Position numbers and translations under genes: made by a program
Shown: positions 1-8,754 of the stretch, one piece after another
How the letters are laid out: each line of letters opens with the position of its first letter
How positions within the stretch are numbered: the stretch's first letter is position 1
The notes under the pieces: generated by a model
Told to the model about the DNA's origin: nothing
What the model saw: the letters and a program-made list of their open reading frames with translations, nothing else
Databases searched by the model: none
DNA from: Henriciella sp.
GTDB taxonomy: Bacteria; Pseudomonadota; Alphaproteobacteria; Caulobacterales; Hyphomonadaceae
Direction: 5' to 3'
Length of the DNA: 60,972 bases
NCBI GenBank assembly: GCA_027019605.1
Contig: JALUWJ010000118.1
Coordinates: forward strand, 1-60,972

Positions 1-1
1 T

Positions 2-313
2 CCGCGTTTCTTCGTCAATCCAGAGATTTTGCCGCTCACTGAAGACACCGCACCGTACGAAGAAGGCTGTCTGTCTGTGCCGGATGTGTTCGACGAAGTT
101 GAACGCCCGACTGAATGCCGCGTGCGCTATCTCGATTATGATGGCCAGGAAGTTGAAGAGGTCGCCACCGACCTGTTCGCGGTCTGCATTCAGCACGAGA
201 TGGACCACCTTGAAGGCACGCTCTTCATCGATCACTTGTCGCGCTTGAAACGTCAGCGTGCTGTCGACAAAGTGAAGAAGGCGAAGCGCCTTAAAGAAAA
301 GAACGCGGCCTAA
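2..313 (+). CDS. def: Peptide deformylase, C-terminal part (truncated by window start)
   Basis: Removes the N-formyl group from nascent proteins in the cytosol. The reading frame is already open at base 2 (PRFFVNPEI...), so the true start lies before the window. The visible 103 residues contain two of the three family motifs: EGCLSVP, whose Cys is a metal ligand, and QHEMDHLEG, with two metal-binding His and the catalytic Glu. The C-terminus is Lys/Arg-rich and ends KEKNAA. It is followed by a tiny membrane protein and fmt; def-fmt is a classic pairing because Fmt adds the formyl group that Def removes. The identification is very secure. Confidence 0.97.
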   Translation, partial: PRFFVNPEILPLTEDTAPYEEGCLSVPDVFDEVERPTECRVRYLDYDGQEVEEVATDLFAVCIQHEMDHLEGTLFIDHLSRLKRQRAVDKVKKAKRLKEKNAA

Positions 314-321
314 AATTCAAA

Positions 322-447
322 ATGCGCAAGCTCTTCACCAAAGCCTGGTTTCGTTGGTTGCTGGCGGGATCAATCTCAGGCGCATTTGTACTTTGGCTCG
401 CTATGAACGGGGTGACCACTTCGGGTGGCCTTGGTTTCTTTCGCTAA
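322..447 (+). CDS. Small single-pass membrane protein between def and fmt (41 aa)
   Basis: A 41-residue ORF starts with ATG 8 bases after the def stop and ends 21 bases before fmt. The product begins MRKLFTKAWFRWLL, has one hydrophobic segment (about residues 12-28) preceded by positive charges, and ends in a Gly-rich tail GGLGFFR. That layout suggests an inner-membrane protein with its N-terminus inside. No strong ribosome-binding site is visible, but the tight fit between two co-directional genes favours translation. I do not recognise a family. It could be a chance ORF. Confidence 0.5.
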   Translation: MRKLFTKAWFRWLLAGSISGAFVLWLAMNGVTTSGGLGFFR

Positions 448-468
448 TCAATTCGGGTAAGGGCGCGC

Positions 469-1422
469 ATGGCTGATAAACTTCGCATTGCCTTTATGGG
501 CAGTCCTGATTTTGCTGTTCCGGTACTCGCGGCGTTGGCTGAGGCGGGGCATGAGATTGCTTGTGTCTACTCGCAGCCGCCGCGACCGGCGGGGCGGGGC
601 AAGAAACTGCGCCCGACACCTGTGCATCAATGGGCGGAAACGCGCGGGCTAGAGGTGCGCACCCCGCGTTCGCTGAAAAAAGCGCCAGAGCAAGAGGCCT
701 TCGCTGCGCTGAAGCTCGATGCAGCGGTTGTGGTCGCGTATGGCCTGATCCTGCCGCAAGCCGTACTCGATGCGCCGCGGCTTGGCTGTCTGAACATGCA
801 TGCGTCTTTGCTGCCACGTTGGCGCGGCGCCGCACCAATCCACCGCGCGATCATTGCCGGGGATGCAAAAACCGGTGTGCAGGCAATGATGATGGAAGCG
901 GGCCTCGATACCGGGCCAGTCCTGGCAACTGAAGAAACACCAATCCTGCCGAGCGATACGACGGGCAGCGTCCACGACCGGTTGGCTGAACTTGCAGCCG
1001 GCCTCGCCGTCACATCTTTGGCTGGGCTCGCCGATGGATCATTGGTACCGCAAGCACAACCAGAAGACGGCGCCACTTACGCGCATAAAATCACCGCAGA
1101 GGATCAAAAGATCGACTGGGCGCGGCCGGCGCATGAAGTGGATTGCCAGATCCGCGGCCTGTCACCGTTTCCGAGCGCCTGGTTCCACTACACACCTGAG
1201 GGCGAAACAGAGCCGCTGCGCATGAAAGCCCTGATGAGCCAGGTTGAAGATGGTCGCCCTGATGCGGCGCCGGGCACTGTGTTAGACGACACGCTCTTGG
1301 TGCAATGCGGAGATGGCAAAGCGGTCCGCCTCTTACGCGCGCAGAAGCCGGGCTCAAAAGCCATGGATGCGGCCGATCTATTGCGCGGCCTCGCTGTGCC
1401 TGCAGGAGCGAAATTCGAATGA
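469..1422 (+). CDS. fmt: Methionyl-tRNA formyltransferase
   Basis: Transfers formyl from 10-formyl-tetrahydrofolate to Met-tRNA(fMet) in the cytosol, preparing the initiator tRNA. The 317 aa protein has the usual family length. The N-terminal Rossmann-like domain starts with [13 protein letters not shown]. The catalytic segment [16 protein letters not shown] (residues 109-124) supplies Asn109 and His111, and GLDTGP supplies Asp147, matching N106/H108/D144 of the E. coli enzyme. A C-terminal OB-like domain follows. The ATG has an AAGGGCG-like Shine-Dalgarno just upstream. The stop codon overlaps the next gene (ATGA), indicating translational coupling. Confidence 0.98.
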   Translation: MADKLRIAFMGSPDFAVPVLAALAEAGHEIACVYSQPPRPAGRGKKLRPTPVHQWAETRGLEVRTPRSLKKAPEQEAFAALKLDAAVVVAYGLILPQAVLDAPRLGCLNMHASLLPRWRGAAPIHRAIIAGDAKTGVQAMMMEAGLDTGPVLATEETPILPSDTTGSVHDRLAELAAGLAVTSLAGLADGSLVPQAQPEDGATYAHKITAEDQKIDWARPAHEVDCQIRGLSPFPSAWFHYTPEGETEPLRMKALMSQVEDGRPDAAPGTVLDDTLLVQCGDGKAVRLLRAQKPGSKAMDAADLLRGLAVPAGAKFE

Positions 1423-1910
1423 ACAATCTTTGGATCCGTCCTGCCACATCTGACGATGCCGAGACCATCACCGAGCTGACCGATGCAGCCTTCGGCACAC
1501 CCGAAGAAGCGCAAATCATCACAAAGCTCGCCGCAGACGGTGACAGTCTCGCCTCCCTGGTGGCGCACAATGATCGAGAGATCCTCGGCCATATTCAGTT
1601 TTTCAAAGTGTGGGTTGATGGTGAAGATATTGCCTGCGGTTTGGGGCCTGTTTCTGCGCGCCCGGATGTGCAACGGCGCGGAATTGGCGCCGGCCTCATT
1701 CGCTTTGGCCTGACCTTGATGGAGGGCGCCGGCCGCTCGCATTGCTTCTTGCTTGGACACAAAGAGTATTATCCGCGATTTGGATTCTCCGCAGAGCTCG
1801 CCGCGCAGTTTAGTGGTCCATGGTCGGGCCCACACTTTATGGCGAAGGCGTTGACGGCGACCGGTCCAAACCAAGGCGAGCTTAGATATCCAGCCGCATT
1901 CGGGGCTTAA
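1419..1910 (+). CDS. GNAT N-acetyltransferase, YhbS-like
   Basis: Predicted acetyl-CoA-dependent N-acetyltransferase of 163 aa. The start is the ATG overlapping the fmt stop by 4 bases; a longer frame back to 1305 lies inside fmt and is rejected. The acetyl-CoA-binding motif A is seen in [15 protein letters not shown] (about residues 86-100), followed by a segment resembling YhbS proteins ([12 protein letters not shown]). The natural substrate is unknown. It sits between fmt and truA, four bases from truA, in an apparently co-transcribed translation-related group. Confidence 0.85.
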   Translation: MNNLWIRPATSDDAETITELTDAAFGTPEEAQIITKLAADGDSLASLVAHNDREILGHIQFFKVWVDGEDIACGLGPVSARPDVQRRGIGAGLIRFGLTLMEGAGRSHCFLLGHKEYYPRFGFSAELAAQFSGPWSGPHFMAKALTATGPNQGELRYPAAFGA

Positions 1911-1913
1911 GCG

Positions 1914-2660
1914 ATGCAGCGCTATAAGATCACGATCGAATATGATGGCCGGCCCTATTTTGGCTGGCAACGTCAAGACGGACAGCCCTCCGTCCAGCAA
2001 GTGCTGGAAGAAGCCGCCGCCATGGTCGATGGCGCGCCGGTTCTGATGCAGGGCGCTGGCCGAACCGATCGCGGCGTCCACGCGACGGGCCAAGTGGCAC
2101 ATTTTGATCTGCAAAAGCCGCGACCGATTCGAAAGATTGCTGACGCGCTCAATTTTCATCTGCGCCCTGAGCCCGTGGCCGTCATCCATGCTGAGGAAGT
2201 GGCTGAGGATTGGAGCGCGCGATTCAACGCGACGCTTCGGGCGTATCGCTATGTCATCATCAATCGCCGCGCGGATCTGACCATCGATCGCGGCCTCGCT
2301 TGGCGCGTGCCCTATCAACTGGATGCGGCGGCAATGGACCGCGCCGCAAAGGCGCTGATTGGTCAGCATGACTTCTCGACTTTCCGGGATGCAGAATGCC
2401 AAGCCCGCCATCCGATCCGGACGCTCGATAAGATCGATGTTGCTAGATACGCCGAAGGCATCGAAGTGACGGTTGAAGCAAAGAGTTTCCTCCACCGCCA
2501 GGTTCGATCAATTGTTGGGTCGCTGGTTGAGGTTGGTCGCGGCGCGCGCGAGGAAGACTGGATCACTGAAATCCTGGACGCCAAAGAACGCTCCGCGTGC
2601 GGCCCCGTGGCGCCGCCAGATGGCCTCTTCCTTGAGCGTGTGGAGTATGGCGAGGGCTAA
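1914..2660 (+). CDS. truA: tRNA pseudouridine(38-40) synthase
   Basis: Isomerises uridines 38-40 in the anticodon stem-loop of many tRNAs to pseudouridine. The protein is 248 aa, close to the usual TruA length. It starts RYKITIEYDGRPYFGWQRQ and carries the catalytic motif GRTDRGVHATGQ, with Asp52 as the predicted nucleophile. The C-terminal half keeps the SFLHRQVRSIVG and GLFLERVEY segments. It follows the GNAT gene by 3 bases, so def-fmt-GNAT-truA is probably one operon. Confidence 0.98.
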   Translation: MQRYKITIEYDGRPYFGWQRQDGQPSVQQVLEEAAAMVDGAPVLMQGAGRTDRGVHATGQVAHFDLQKPRPIRKIADALNFHLRPEPVAVIHAEEVAEDWSARFNATLRAYRYVIINRRADLTIDRGLAWRVPYQLDAAAMDRAAKALIGQHDFSTFRDAECQARHPIRTLDKIDVARYAEGIEVTVEAKSFLHRQVRSIVGSLVEVGRGAREEDWITEILDAKERSACGPVAPPDGLFLERVEYGEG

Positions 2661-2758
2661 GCCGCGCCGGCCGGCCCAGAAATTCTCGCATTGCGTTTGC
2701 TATTCCGTGCAAGGCACCTACACTTTCGATCAAGCAACGCATTCGCAGGAGTTTCCCC

Positions 2759-3763
2759 ATGTCAGACCATATGAAAATCGACCGCCGACAAATGCTCGCC
2801 CTCGGCGCGGGCGCAGCGGCGTTGGCAGGCCAGGCAGCGACTGCGCAAACTGAAACAGAGGCCGGCGATGGACCAGATCTGTCTGGCAAATCCATCCTGG
2901 TGACCGGATCTTCGTCCGGGTTTGGACGCCTCGGGGTTGAGTATTATGCGCGCCGCGGCGCGAAAGTGTTTGCGACGATGCGTAACGTTCCGCGCGCCGA
3001 AGCCGATGAGCTCACGGCGCTGGCTGAGAGCGACGATCTTGATATCAGCGTCATCGAAATCGACGTGACGTCAGATGAACAGACTGAAGCCGGGGTAGCC
3101 GAAGCGCTGGCCGCGAATGACGGCAAGCTGGATGTCCTCATCAACAATGCGGGCATCTCCGTCGGTGGCCCGATCGAAGTGCAAGACATGGCGGCGACTG
3201 AGCTGATCTTCGACACCAATGTCTATGGTTGCCACCGCATGGCGCGGGCGGCGCTGCCGAGCATGCGGGCAAATGGTGGCGGTCAGATCTTCAATGTGTC
3301 GTCGCAGCTTGGGCGTCTGATCATCCCGGGCTTTGGCATGTATTCGGCCACTAAATTCGCATTGGAAGCGATGAGCGAGCAGATGGCCTATGAACTTGTC
3401 CAGCATGGTGTGGACGTGACCATCATTCAGCCCGGCGGCTACCCGACCAATATCTGGTCAAACAACAATGCGAACTCCGGACCGCTCAAAGCGCGCACCA
3501 GTGAAGACTTGCTTGCAGCCTATCCCGCCCTCACGGCAGGCATGGGCGAGCGTACGGGTGGTGGCTCGACAGATCCGATGGACGTGCCGCGCGCGATTGC
3601 TGATATTATCGTTATGCCGAAAGGGACGCGGCCCCTCCGCAAAGCGGTTCACCCAATTGCGCGTCCGCAAGAAGCGGTGAACGCTGCTGCCGCCGAAGCG
3701 CAGCTCGCCATGCTCGGTGGGTCTCAACTCGGTCCATGGATCAAGGATGTGCTGGAGCGATAG
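2759..3763 (+). CDS. Short-chain dehydrogenase/reductase with Tat-like signal
   Basis: NAD(P)-dependent oxidoreductase of 334 aa. The first about 30 residues look like a Tat signal: DRRQMLALGAG followed by an Ala-rich hydrophobic stretch ending ATAQ, so export to the periplasm is plausible and unusual for an SDR. The Rossmann motif TGSSSGFG is at 49-56, NNAG at 129-132 and the catalytic YSATK at 195-199, with Ser181/182 upstream. The ATG at 2759 has a GCAGGAG ribosome-binding site; a second ATG at 2771 would also keep the RR motif. The substrate is not deducible. Confidence 0.88.
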   Translation: MSDHMKIDRRQMLALGAGAAALAGQAATAQTETEAGDGPDLSGKSILVTGSSSGFGRLGVEYYARRGAKVFATMRNVPRAEADELTALAESDDLDISVIEIDVTSDEQTEAGVAEALAANDGKLDVLINNAGISVGGPIEVQDMAATELIFDTNVYGCHRMARAALPSMRANGGGQIFNVSSQLGRLIIPGFGMYSATKFALEAMSEQMAYELVQHGVDVTIIQPGGYPTNIWSNNNANSGPLKARTSEDLLAAYPALTAGMGERTGGGSTDPMDVPRAIADIIVMPKGTRPLRKAVHPIARPQEAVNAAAAEAQLAMLGGSQLGPWIKDVLER

Positions 3764-3883
3764 GGCGCTTCATGCGGAGCGCTGTTTGTGACGCGGCACG
3801 AACACAATTTGGTGTCCAGGCACGATTTGCCTTTCCATGCTGTATGAAACAGAGTTTGGTTTCGCGAAACTTAGGAGGGGCTG

Positions 3884-4531
3884 ATGGAGCCTATTGATGT
3901 TTTTTGGTCGTTTCGGAGCCCTTATTCGTATTTGGCCACGCCGGATCTGCTGAAACTCGAAGCCGACTATGAAGTCGAGCTCAATCTACGCGTCGTCTTT
4001 CCGATAGCGATCCGAGCGAAATCGTCTCTGTTCGACAAATCGAACCGCAAACCAGCGCTCTATATCGTTATGGATTCGGTTCGCCGGGCTGAGTTTTTGG
4101 GCATGCCGATGCACTTCCCGCCGCGCCCGGATCCGGTCACACAGGACTATGAAACGCTTGAAGTCGCGGAGGACCAGCCGCTAATCTATCGCATGGCCAA
4201 GCTCGGCGTCGAAGCGCAGCGGCGCGGCAAGGGCATCCGGTTCGCCAAGGAAGTGTCGCACTTGGTTTATGGCGGGACCGAAGGCTGGGACCAAGGCGAT
4301 CATCTCAGCAAGGCCGCCGCAGCGGCAGGCCTGGACTTGGCCGATATGGAACAGGCCACGCAGGATGGCGATCATCTCGAAGAGATCGAAAAGAATCACG
4401 AGATGCTGGAAGAGGCGGGCCATTGGGGCGTGCCGACCATGGTGCTGCGCGGCGAGCCGTTCTTCGGGCAAGACCGGATCGAAACGCTAAGATGGCGTCT
4501 CGATAAGTATGGGCTGAAGCGCACCGCTTAG
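3884..4531 (+). CDS. DsbA-family / 2-hydroxychromene-2-carboxylate isomerase-like protein
   Basis: Thioredoxin-fold protein of 215 aa of the kappa-GST/HCCA isomerase type. The N-terminus VFWSFRSPYSYLA matches the SPYSY segment where these enzymes bind the glutathione sulfur through Ser, and the C-terminal WGVPTMVLRGEPFFGQDR is the typical cis-Pro and closing strand. Characterised HCCA isomerases act in naphthalene degradation, but most homologues have unknown substrates. The start has an excellent AGGAGG site. It stands alone between an SDR and the convergent ruvB. Confidence 0.86.
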   Translation: MEPIDVFWSFRSPYSYLATPDLLKLEADYEVELNLRVVFPIAIRAKSSLFDKSNRKPALYIVMDSVRRAEFLGMPMHFPPRPDPVTQDYETLEVAEDQPLIYRMAKLGVEAQRRGKGIRFAKEVSHLVYGGTEGWDQGDHLSKAAAAAGLDLADMEQATQDGDHLEEIEKNHEMLEEAGHWGVPTMVLRGEPFFGQDRIETLRWRLDKYGLKRTA

Positions 4532-4563
4532 GCGCGTTGCCGGTCGCTGTTTCGTAGAAGCGA

Positions 4564-5592
4564 CTACTCTTCTCCAAATAGCCCGCCTTGATGGCCATCT
4601 TGCGGGGCGGGAAGGCCGAGGCGTTTATAAGCCATCGGGGCAGCGACACGGCCGCGTGGGGTGCGGGCGACATAACCTTTTTGCATCAAGTAAGGCTCGA
4701 TCACGTCTTCGACCGCGTCGCGGGCTTCCGAAAGCGCTGCGGCGAGCGTATCTGCGCCGACCGGTCCCCCCGCATAGGTCTTGACCAAAGCATCGAGATA
4801 GCGCCGGTCGAGGGCATCCAGGCCATCATCATCGATCTGCAAGCGGGCGAGCGCGCTGGCCGCGGCGGCGCGATCAATATTGGTGCCGTCGGCTTCGGCA
4901 AAGTCTCGGACACGGCGCAGCAGTCGCAGTGCAATCCGGGGCGTGCCGCGGGCGCGCTTGGCGATTTCAATCGCGCCTTCTTCGGTGATGGGGGCGCTTA
5001 ATTTGCGTGCTGCCGCCATAACGATCGTTGAGAGCGTTTCTGGCGTGTAGAACTCCAGGCGAAGTGGAATGCCAAACCGGTCGCGCAGCGGCGTGGCGAG
5101 CAAGCCGGCGCGGGTGGTGGCGCCAACCAGAGTGAACGGGCTAAGATCGAGGCGCACCGAACGCGCGGCCGGGCCTTCGCCAATCACGATGTCGACGGCA
5201 TAGTCTTCCATCGCGGGATAAAGCACCTCCTCGACCGCAGCCGGGAGACGGTGGATCTCATCAATGAACAGCACATCATTCGGCTCAAGATTGGTCAGGA
5301 TCGCGACCAGATCACCAGCTTTGGCGATGACCGGTCCTGAGGTTGCGCGGAAGCCCACACCCAGCTCTTTGGAGAGGATTTGCGCCAGCGTGGTTTTGCC
5401 GAGGCCGGGCGGGCCGAATAGCAATGTATGGTCGAGCGCCTCGCCGCGACGGCGGGCGGCCTCGACATAGACGCGCAGGTTCGACTTCAGCTCATCCTGG
5501 CCGACATAATCGTCAAAGCTTTGCGGGCGCAGCGCCCGGTCGAGCGCTTCGCCAGCCTGCATCTCAGGATCGGTTAGGGTGCCGTCTCTCAT
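4564..5592 (-). CDS. ruvB: Holliday junction branch-migration ATPase RuvB
   Basis: AAA+ motor that, with RuvA, drives branch migration of Holliday junctions during recombinational repair. The 342 aa length is normal. Walker A GPPGLGKT lies at 60-67 and Walker B FIDEIH around 109-114. Sensor residues follow in GATTRAG and [10 protein letters not shown], and a C-terminal winged helix ends with [14 protein letters not shown]. The start codon overlaps the ruvA stop by 4 bases. It is the last gene of the minus-strand ruvC-ruvA-ruvB operon. Confidence 0.99.
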   Translation of the reverse strand: MRDGTLTDPEMQAGEALDRALRPQSFDDYVGQDELKSNLRVYVEAARRRGEALDHTLLFGPPGLGKTTLAQILSKELGVGFRATSGPVIAKAGDLVAILTNLEPNDVLFIDEIHRLPAAVEEVLYPAMEDYAVDIVIGEGPAARSVRLDLSPFTLVGATTRAGLLATPLRDRFGIPLRLEFYTPETLSTIVMAAARKLSAPITEEGAIEIAKRARGTPRIALRLLRRVRDFAEADGTNIDRAAAASALARLQIDDDGLDALDRRYLDALVKTYAGGPVGADTLAAALSEARDAVEDVIEPYLMQKGYVARTPRGRVAAPMAYKRLGLPAPQDGHQGGLFGEE

Positions 5593-6212
5593 GCTGGGCT
5601 AAGCTCTTTCAAGGCGGCTTTGATCAGCGCACCTGTCTCCGCATCCGGGACATCGCGAGCGGCGCTGGCCACGGCGCGGGCCGCTTCAGACTGGGAATAT
5701 CCAAGGTTAATCAAAGCTGAGACAGCTTCGCTGCGCGCGCCGGTTTTCAGCTCGGCGGCAGCAGAAACACTGCCACTTGGATCGGCGGTAAACTTGCCGA
5801 ACCGGCCCATTGGTGGCGGCTTGCCTGCAAGCTCTCCGACGATGCGTTCCGCGAGCTTTTTACCGACGCCCTTGGCGCGGGTAATGGTGGCGGTGTCGCC
5901 GAGGGCGAGGGCGTCCATCAATTCCGTCGCGCTGATCGCATCCATGATCGCCATGGCTGATTTTCCGGCCACGCCTGGCACATCCTGCAAGCGTACGAAC
6001 CAAGCGCGTTCATCATCGCTGCCAAAAGCAAACAGTGTGATTGAGCTCTCGGTCACCCGCGTTTCGATAAACACTTCTGCTTCTGCACCGACGGTGAGCT
6101 TTGAAAGCAGTCTTGAGCCGGCCAGCGCGACATAACCAACGCCATTGACGTCGACCATGACGGAGTCTGATCCAAGCGCCGCGACCGTGCCGCGCAGTCT
6201 GCCAATGATCAT
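5589..6212 (-). CDS. ruvA: Holliday junction DNA helicase subunit RuvA
   Basis: Junction-recognition subunit that binds four-way DNA and loads RuvB. The protein is 207 aa from the ATG at 6212 ([13 protein letters not shown]); an upstream extension to 6260 lies inside ruvC and is rejected. The N-terminal OB domain, the helix-hairpin-helix signature [14 protein letters not shown] and [13 protein letters not shown], and the C-terminal RuvB-binding domain are all present. Its start overlaps the ruvC stop by 4 bases. Confidence 0.98.
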   Translation of the reverse strand: MIIGRLRGTVAALGSDSVMVDVNGVGYVALAGSRLLSKLTVGAEAEVFIETRVTESSITLFAFGSDDERAWFVRLQDVPGVAGKSAMAIMDAISATELMDALALGDTATITRAKGVGKKLAERIVGELAGKPPPMGRFGKFTADPSGSVSAAAELKTGARSEAVSALINLGYSQSEAARAVASAARDVPDAETGALIKAALKELSPA

Positions 6213-6715
6213 GCTGCAGCTCCTTTGAGTTGTTTCGGCGGCAAATTGTGGGCTGTGCAAATGGCGCAGGCGAGGGCATCAGCGGCATCCGCTTTCATCT
6301 CGCCCGCGCGGGGCAGCAGCCGTGCAACCATGAACTGAACTTGGTCTTTGTCGGCTTTCCCGGTTCCGACAATCGCGCGCTTGATCGCTGTGGGGGCGAA
6401 TTCCGACACTTCCAAACCGTGAAAGGAGAGCGAGGTCATTGCGGCGCCGCGGGCTTGGCCGAGTTTGAGCGCTGAGCGCGGGTTGGCATTGACGATCGTC
6501 TCTTCGCAGCCGCTATGGTCTGGCTCATAGGTTTTTACCAGTTCACCAATCGCATAGAAGATGCTGGCAAGTCGGTCCGCCATGGGCAGGTCAGGATCAA
6601 CATTGATCACGCCATGGCCGACATGGCTGAGCCGGGATCCAACCAAATCGATCACGCCCCATCCGGTATGCCGCAGCCCCGGGTCAATTCCGAGAATTCG
6701 AATCGCTTCGTTCAT
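6209..6715 (-). CDS. ruvC: Crossover junction endodeoxyribonuclease RuvC
   Basis: Resolves Holliday junctions by paired nicks. The 168 aa protein has the RNase H-like fold signature ILGIDPGLRHTGWG with catalytic Asp11. A second acidic cluster lies in CEETIVNANPRSALKLGQAR, and the C-terminal DAADALACAICTAH contains the last acidic residues. It is the first gene of ruvCAB. A LexA-like half-site pair lies 41-56 bases upstream of its start (6757-6771), consistent with SOS control known for ruv genes in several bacteria. Confidence 0.98.
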   Translation of the reverse strand: MNEAIRILGIDPGLRHTGWGVIDLVGSRLSHVGHGVINVDPDLPMADRLASIFYAIGELVKTYEPDHSGCEETIVNANPRSALKLGQARGAAMTSLSFHGLEVSEFAPTAIKRAIVGTGKADKDQVQFMVARLLPRAGEMKADAADALACAICTAHNLPPKQLKGAAA

Positions 6716-6756
6716 ACGCTCTGTATTAGCGCGTATGGTTAAGAACGTCTTGCTGT

Positions 6757-6771
6757 TTTCGTGCTTTGTTC
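6757..6771 (-). promoter_or_regulatory. Candidate LexA (SOS) box upstream of ruvC
   Basis: On the plus strand the sequence is TTTC-N7-GTTC, one mismatch from the alphaproteobacterial LexA operator GTTC-N7-GTTC. It lies in the 60-base gap between the LysR gene and ruvC. The placement and the DNA-repair gene downstream support it, but a 7-of-8 match is weak on its own. Confidence 0.35.
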
Positions 6772-6775
6772 ACGT

Positions 6776-7771
6776 TCAGCGCAGATCAGGCTGCGGCAGC
6801 GGTTCAGGGATTGCCATAGAGGATGCCCTTGGCTCAATCGTGGGAATCTGTTTCGGGTGCAGGAAGGTGCTGCCAAAGTGCGGGTACACAGCCTCGTTGA
6901 AGATGGACAGCATCCAGTCGAGGGCGGCCATGCCGGCTGGGTTGCGGCGAACCCGTTCTGTATAGGTGATCCAGAATTGGATCGGCGCGGCCGACGGTAG
7001 GCTGAGCGGCACCAGATTGGTGTCCAGGAGCGAGACATAACTCGGCAAGACAGCGATGCCGCCGCCATATTCGCAGAGTGTTTTAAGCGCGGTGCTGGAA
7101 TTGGTGATCGTCGAATAGTCGATGAACTCTTTGACCTGTTTGACGTTTTTCGACCAGCGCTCAACTTGGTGCACATAGTCGGTGTGCATCAGAAGTTTGT
7201 GGTCTTTGAACTCATACAGATTGGTCGGCTTGCCGTATCGATCTATATAATCCTGCGACGCGTAGCAAATATAGTGAAGCGTTCCGAGCCGCTGTGAAAT
7301 GATTTCGGGATGGTTCGGTTGCTCATACACGATGGCCAGGTCGGCTTCGCGATCGACAACTTCATGTTCGGCAAGACCAATCTCCAAATCGATCTGCACG
7401 TTTGGCAGATTGCGATGAAACTCCGGCAGGTGACGCGCAATCCAATACGGGCCCAGCCCATCACTTGCCTTGAGTTTGATGGCGCCAGCGGCGGTGCGGT
7501 CATCATGCGCAATTTGCGTCCCGACATCATCAACCAGCGTCTGCATTTGCAGTACGAGGTCTTTGAGACGCTTCCCGGCCGCGGTCAGTTCGACCCCGCG
7601 TTTCGAGCGCAGAAAGAGCTTGGTGCCGAGATCGCGTTCAAGATCGTTGATGCGGCGGCTAACCGTCGGTGTGGATTCCCCTAAGGCTCGCGCAGCGCTG
7701 GTCATGCTTTGCGCATCCGCAACCAAGCGGAAGACGCGGAGACGATCCCAGTTAAATCGCTCGGACAGCAA
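6776..7771 (-). CDS. LysR-family transcriptional regulator
   Basis: The 331 aa protein has an N-terminal winged helix-turn-helix (residues about 8-67: RLRVFRLVADAQSMTSAARALG, split here as DRLRVFRLVADAQ and SMTSAARALG) and a substrate-binding domain from about residue 95. The recognition helix region reads TPTVSRRINDLERDLG. It resembles the LysR subgroup with an FNWDRLRVF start common in alphaproteobacteria. No target operator can be assigned. The neighbours are ruvC downstream on the same strand and a divergent small gene, neither an obvious LysR target. The AT-rich 168-base upstream region probably carries its autoregulated promoter. Confidence 0.93.
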   Translation of the reverse strand: MLSERFNWDRLRVFRLVADAQSMTSAARALGESTPTVSRRINDLERDLGTKLFLRSKRGVELTAAGKRLKDLVLQMQTLVDDVGTQIAHDDRTAAGAIKLKASDGLGPYWIARHLPEFHRNLPNVQIDLEIGLAEHEVVDREADLAIVYEQPNHPEIISQRLGTLHYICYASQDYIDRYGKPTNLYEFKDHKLLMHTDYVHQVERWSKNVKQVKEFIDYSTITNSSTALKTLCEYGGGIAVLPSYVSLLDTNLVPLSLPSAAPIQFWITYTERVRRNPAGMAALDWMLSIFNEAVYPHFGSTFLHPKQIPTIEPRASSMAIPEPLPQPDLR

Positions 7772-7939
7772 CGGCGCTCAACTCCTTACTAAAGTATTAA
7801 GCTCAAGTGTTGCTCAGGATAGAATAATAATCCAGTCAAAAACTGCATTTGCGCAATCTATGGTAGATCAAGCAAGTCTATTAAACCTTTAGATACGTCT
7901 ATCTGTTTTTTACGCAAAAAAACGAAGTGGGCGACAAAT

Positions 7940-8143
7940 ATGACAATGCGGGCGCGCGAATCCAAAAACCTGGAGCGCATACTACTATTGATGAAATTGC
8001 TTCAAAGTCACCTCGAAGAGGCGAATTTCGATATCAATGAGTTCGAGGAAGTGGAGATTTTCCTGGACCTCGCCCTTGCCGCTGGCGAGCGGAAATTGAA
8101 TCCGGCCAGTGTTTCCAAAACTGAAGAGCTTTGGACGAGTTAG
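7940..8143 (+). CDS. Small helical protein of unknown function (67 aa)
   Basis: A 67-residue ORF with a charged, leucine-rich and probably all-helical composition (RILLLMKLLQSHLEEANFD, then FEEVEIFLDLALAAGERK). It has no signal peptide and no Cys. It is divergent from the LysR gene and ends 7 bases before the convergent mucR. The upstream 170 bases are AT-rich with several possible -10 elements. I do not recognise the family. Coding is supported by sensible composition and a clean position between genes. Confidence 0.55.
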   Translation: MTMRARESKNLERILLLMKLLQSHLEEANFDINEFEEVEIFLDLALAAGERKLNPASVSKTEELWTS

Positions 8144-8150
8144 AGTAGCC

Positions 8151-8564
8151 TTACTCGGTTGACTTTCCGAGCCCGATCTTCTTGGCGAAATCTGAACGGC
8201 GACGGGCATATTCCGGCGCGACCATTGGGTAGTCTGCCGGCAGACCCCAACGCTTGCGATACTCGTCGGGCGTCAGGTTGTAACGCGTCCGCAGATAGCG
8301 CTTCAGCATTTTCAGTTTCGCGCCGTCTTCAAGACAAATGATATGATGATCGGTGACAGACTTCTTGATCGGAACCGCTGGCTCAAGGGCCTCAGGTTGC
8401 GCGGCTTCGGTTGCCAACTCTTCAAGCTTGGTGTGCACCGTTTTGAGAAGATCGGGCAAATCGGTTGCGCTGATTGCGTTATTGCTCACATAAGCGGTCA
8501 CGATATCTGTTGCTTGAGAAAGCAAGTCTAGTTTTGAAATAGTCTGCGCTGTATCTGTCATCAT
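8151..8564 (-). CDS. mucR: MucR/Ros-family transcriptional regulator lacking zinc ligands
   Basis: DNA-binding regulator of 137 aa. In Caulobacter and relatives MucR proteins repress G1-phase genes, and in rhizobia they repress exopolysaccharide and virulence genes. The C-terminal domain is clear: LTPDEYRKRWGLPADYPMV at about 97-115, then APEYARRRSDFAKKIGLG. The prokaryotic zinc finger C-x2-C-x9-H-x4-H is degenerate. Cys77 remains, but the second Cys is Asp80 and the His positions are Tyr90 and Tyr95 (KRYLRTRY). The N-terminal region (about 1-60) should oligomerise. A perfect 7-bp palindrome lies 46 bases upstream of the start and may be an autoregulatory site. Confidence 0.93.
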   Translation of the reverse strand: MMTDTAQTISKLDLLSQATDIVTAYVSNNAISATDLPDLLKTVHTKLEELATEAAQPEALEPAVPIKKSVTDHHIICLEDGAKLKMLKRYLRTRYNLTPDEYRKRWGLPADYPMVAPEYARRRSDFAKKIGLGKSTE

Positions 8565-8609
8565 GACTAAGGCGTACAGATTGAGGCAGCTTTTTGTCCA
8601 ATTGATTAC

Positions 8610-8625
8610 CCAGTAAAATTACTGG
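8610..8625. promoter_or_regulatory. Palindrome upstream of mucR
   Basis: CCAGTAA-AA-TTACTGG is a perfect 7-bp inverted repeat with a 2-base spacer, 46 bases upstream of the mucR start in AT-rich DNA. It lacks a T-tract and is not a terminator. MucR/Ros proteins are known to bind AT-rich sites in their own promoters, so an operator is a reasonable reading. The rest of 8565-8754 holds no gene. Confidence 0.4.
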
Positions 8626-8754
8626 ATTTCAAATTTTTATCTATCGGAACTCTATCGTTTCAAATCGTGCGTAAAGATTACTGCAAAATGCAACAACATG
8701 ACTTCATGCGCGAGACATGCAGACATTAATTAGAAGAATCACTCGCGAAACTTG

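Noticed and set aside
1188-2495. Long minus-strand open frame (435 codons) antisense to the GNAT and truA genes
   Set aside because: It overlaps two certain genes, has no recognisable domain and a codon-shadow composition. High-GC genes commonly leave such frames open.
7772-7939. AT-rich gap upstream of the LysR gene as a possible origin or attachment site
   Set aside because: No DnaA boxes, no repeat structure and no integrase nearby; it reads as an ordinary divergent promoter region.
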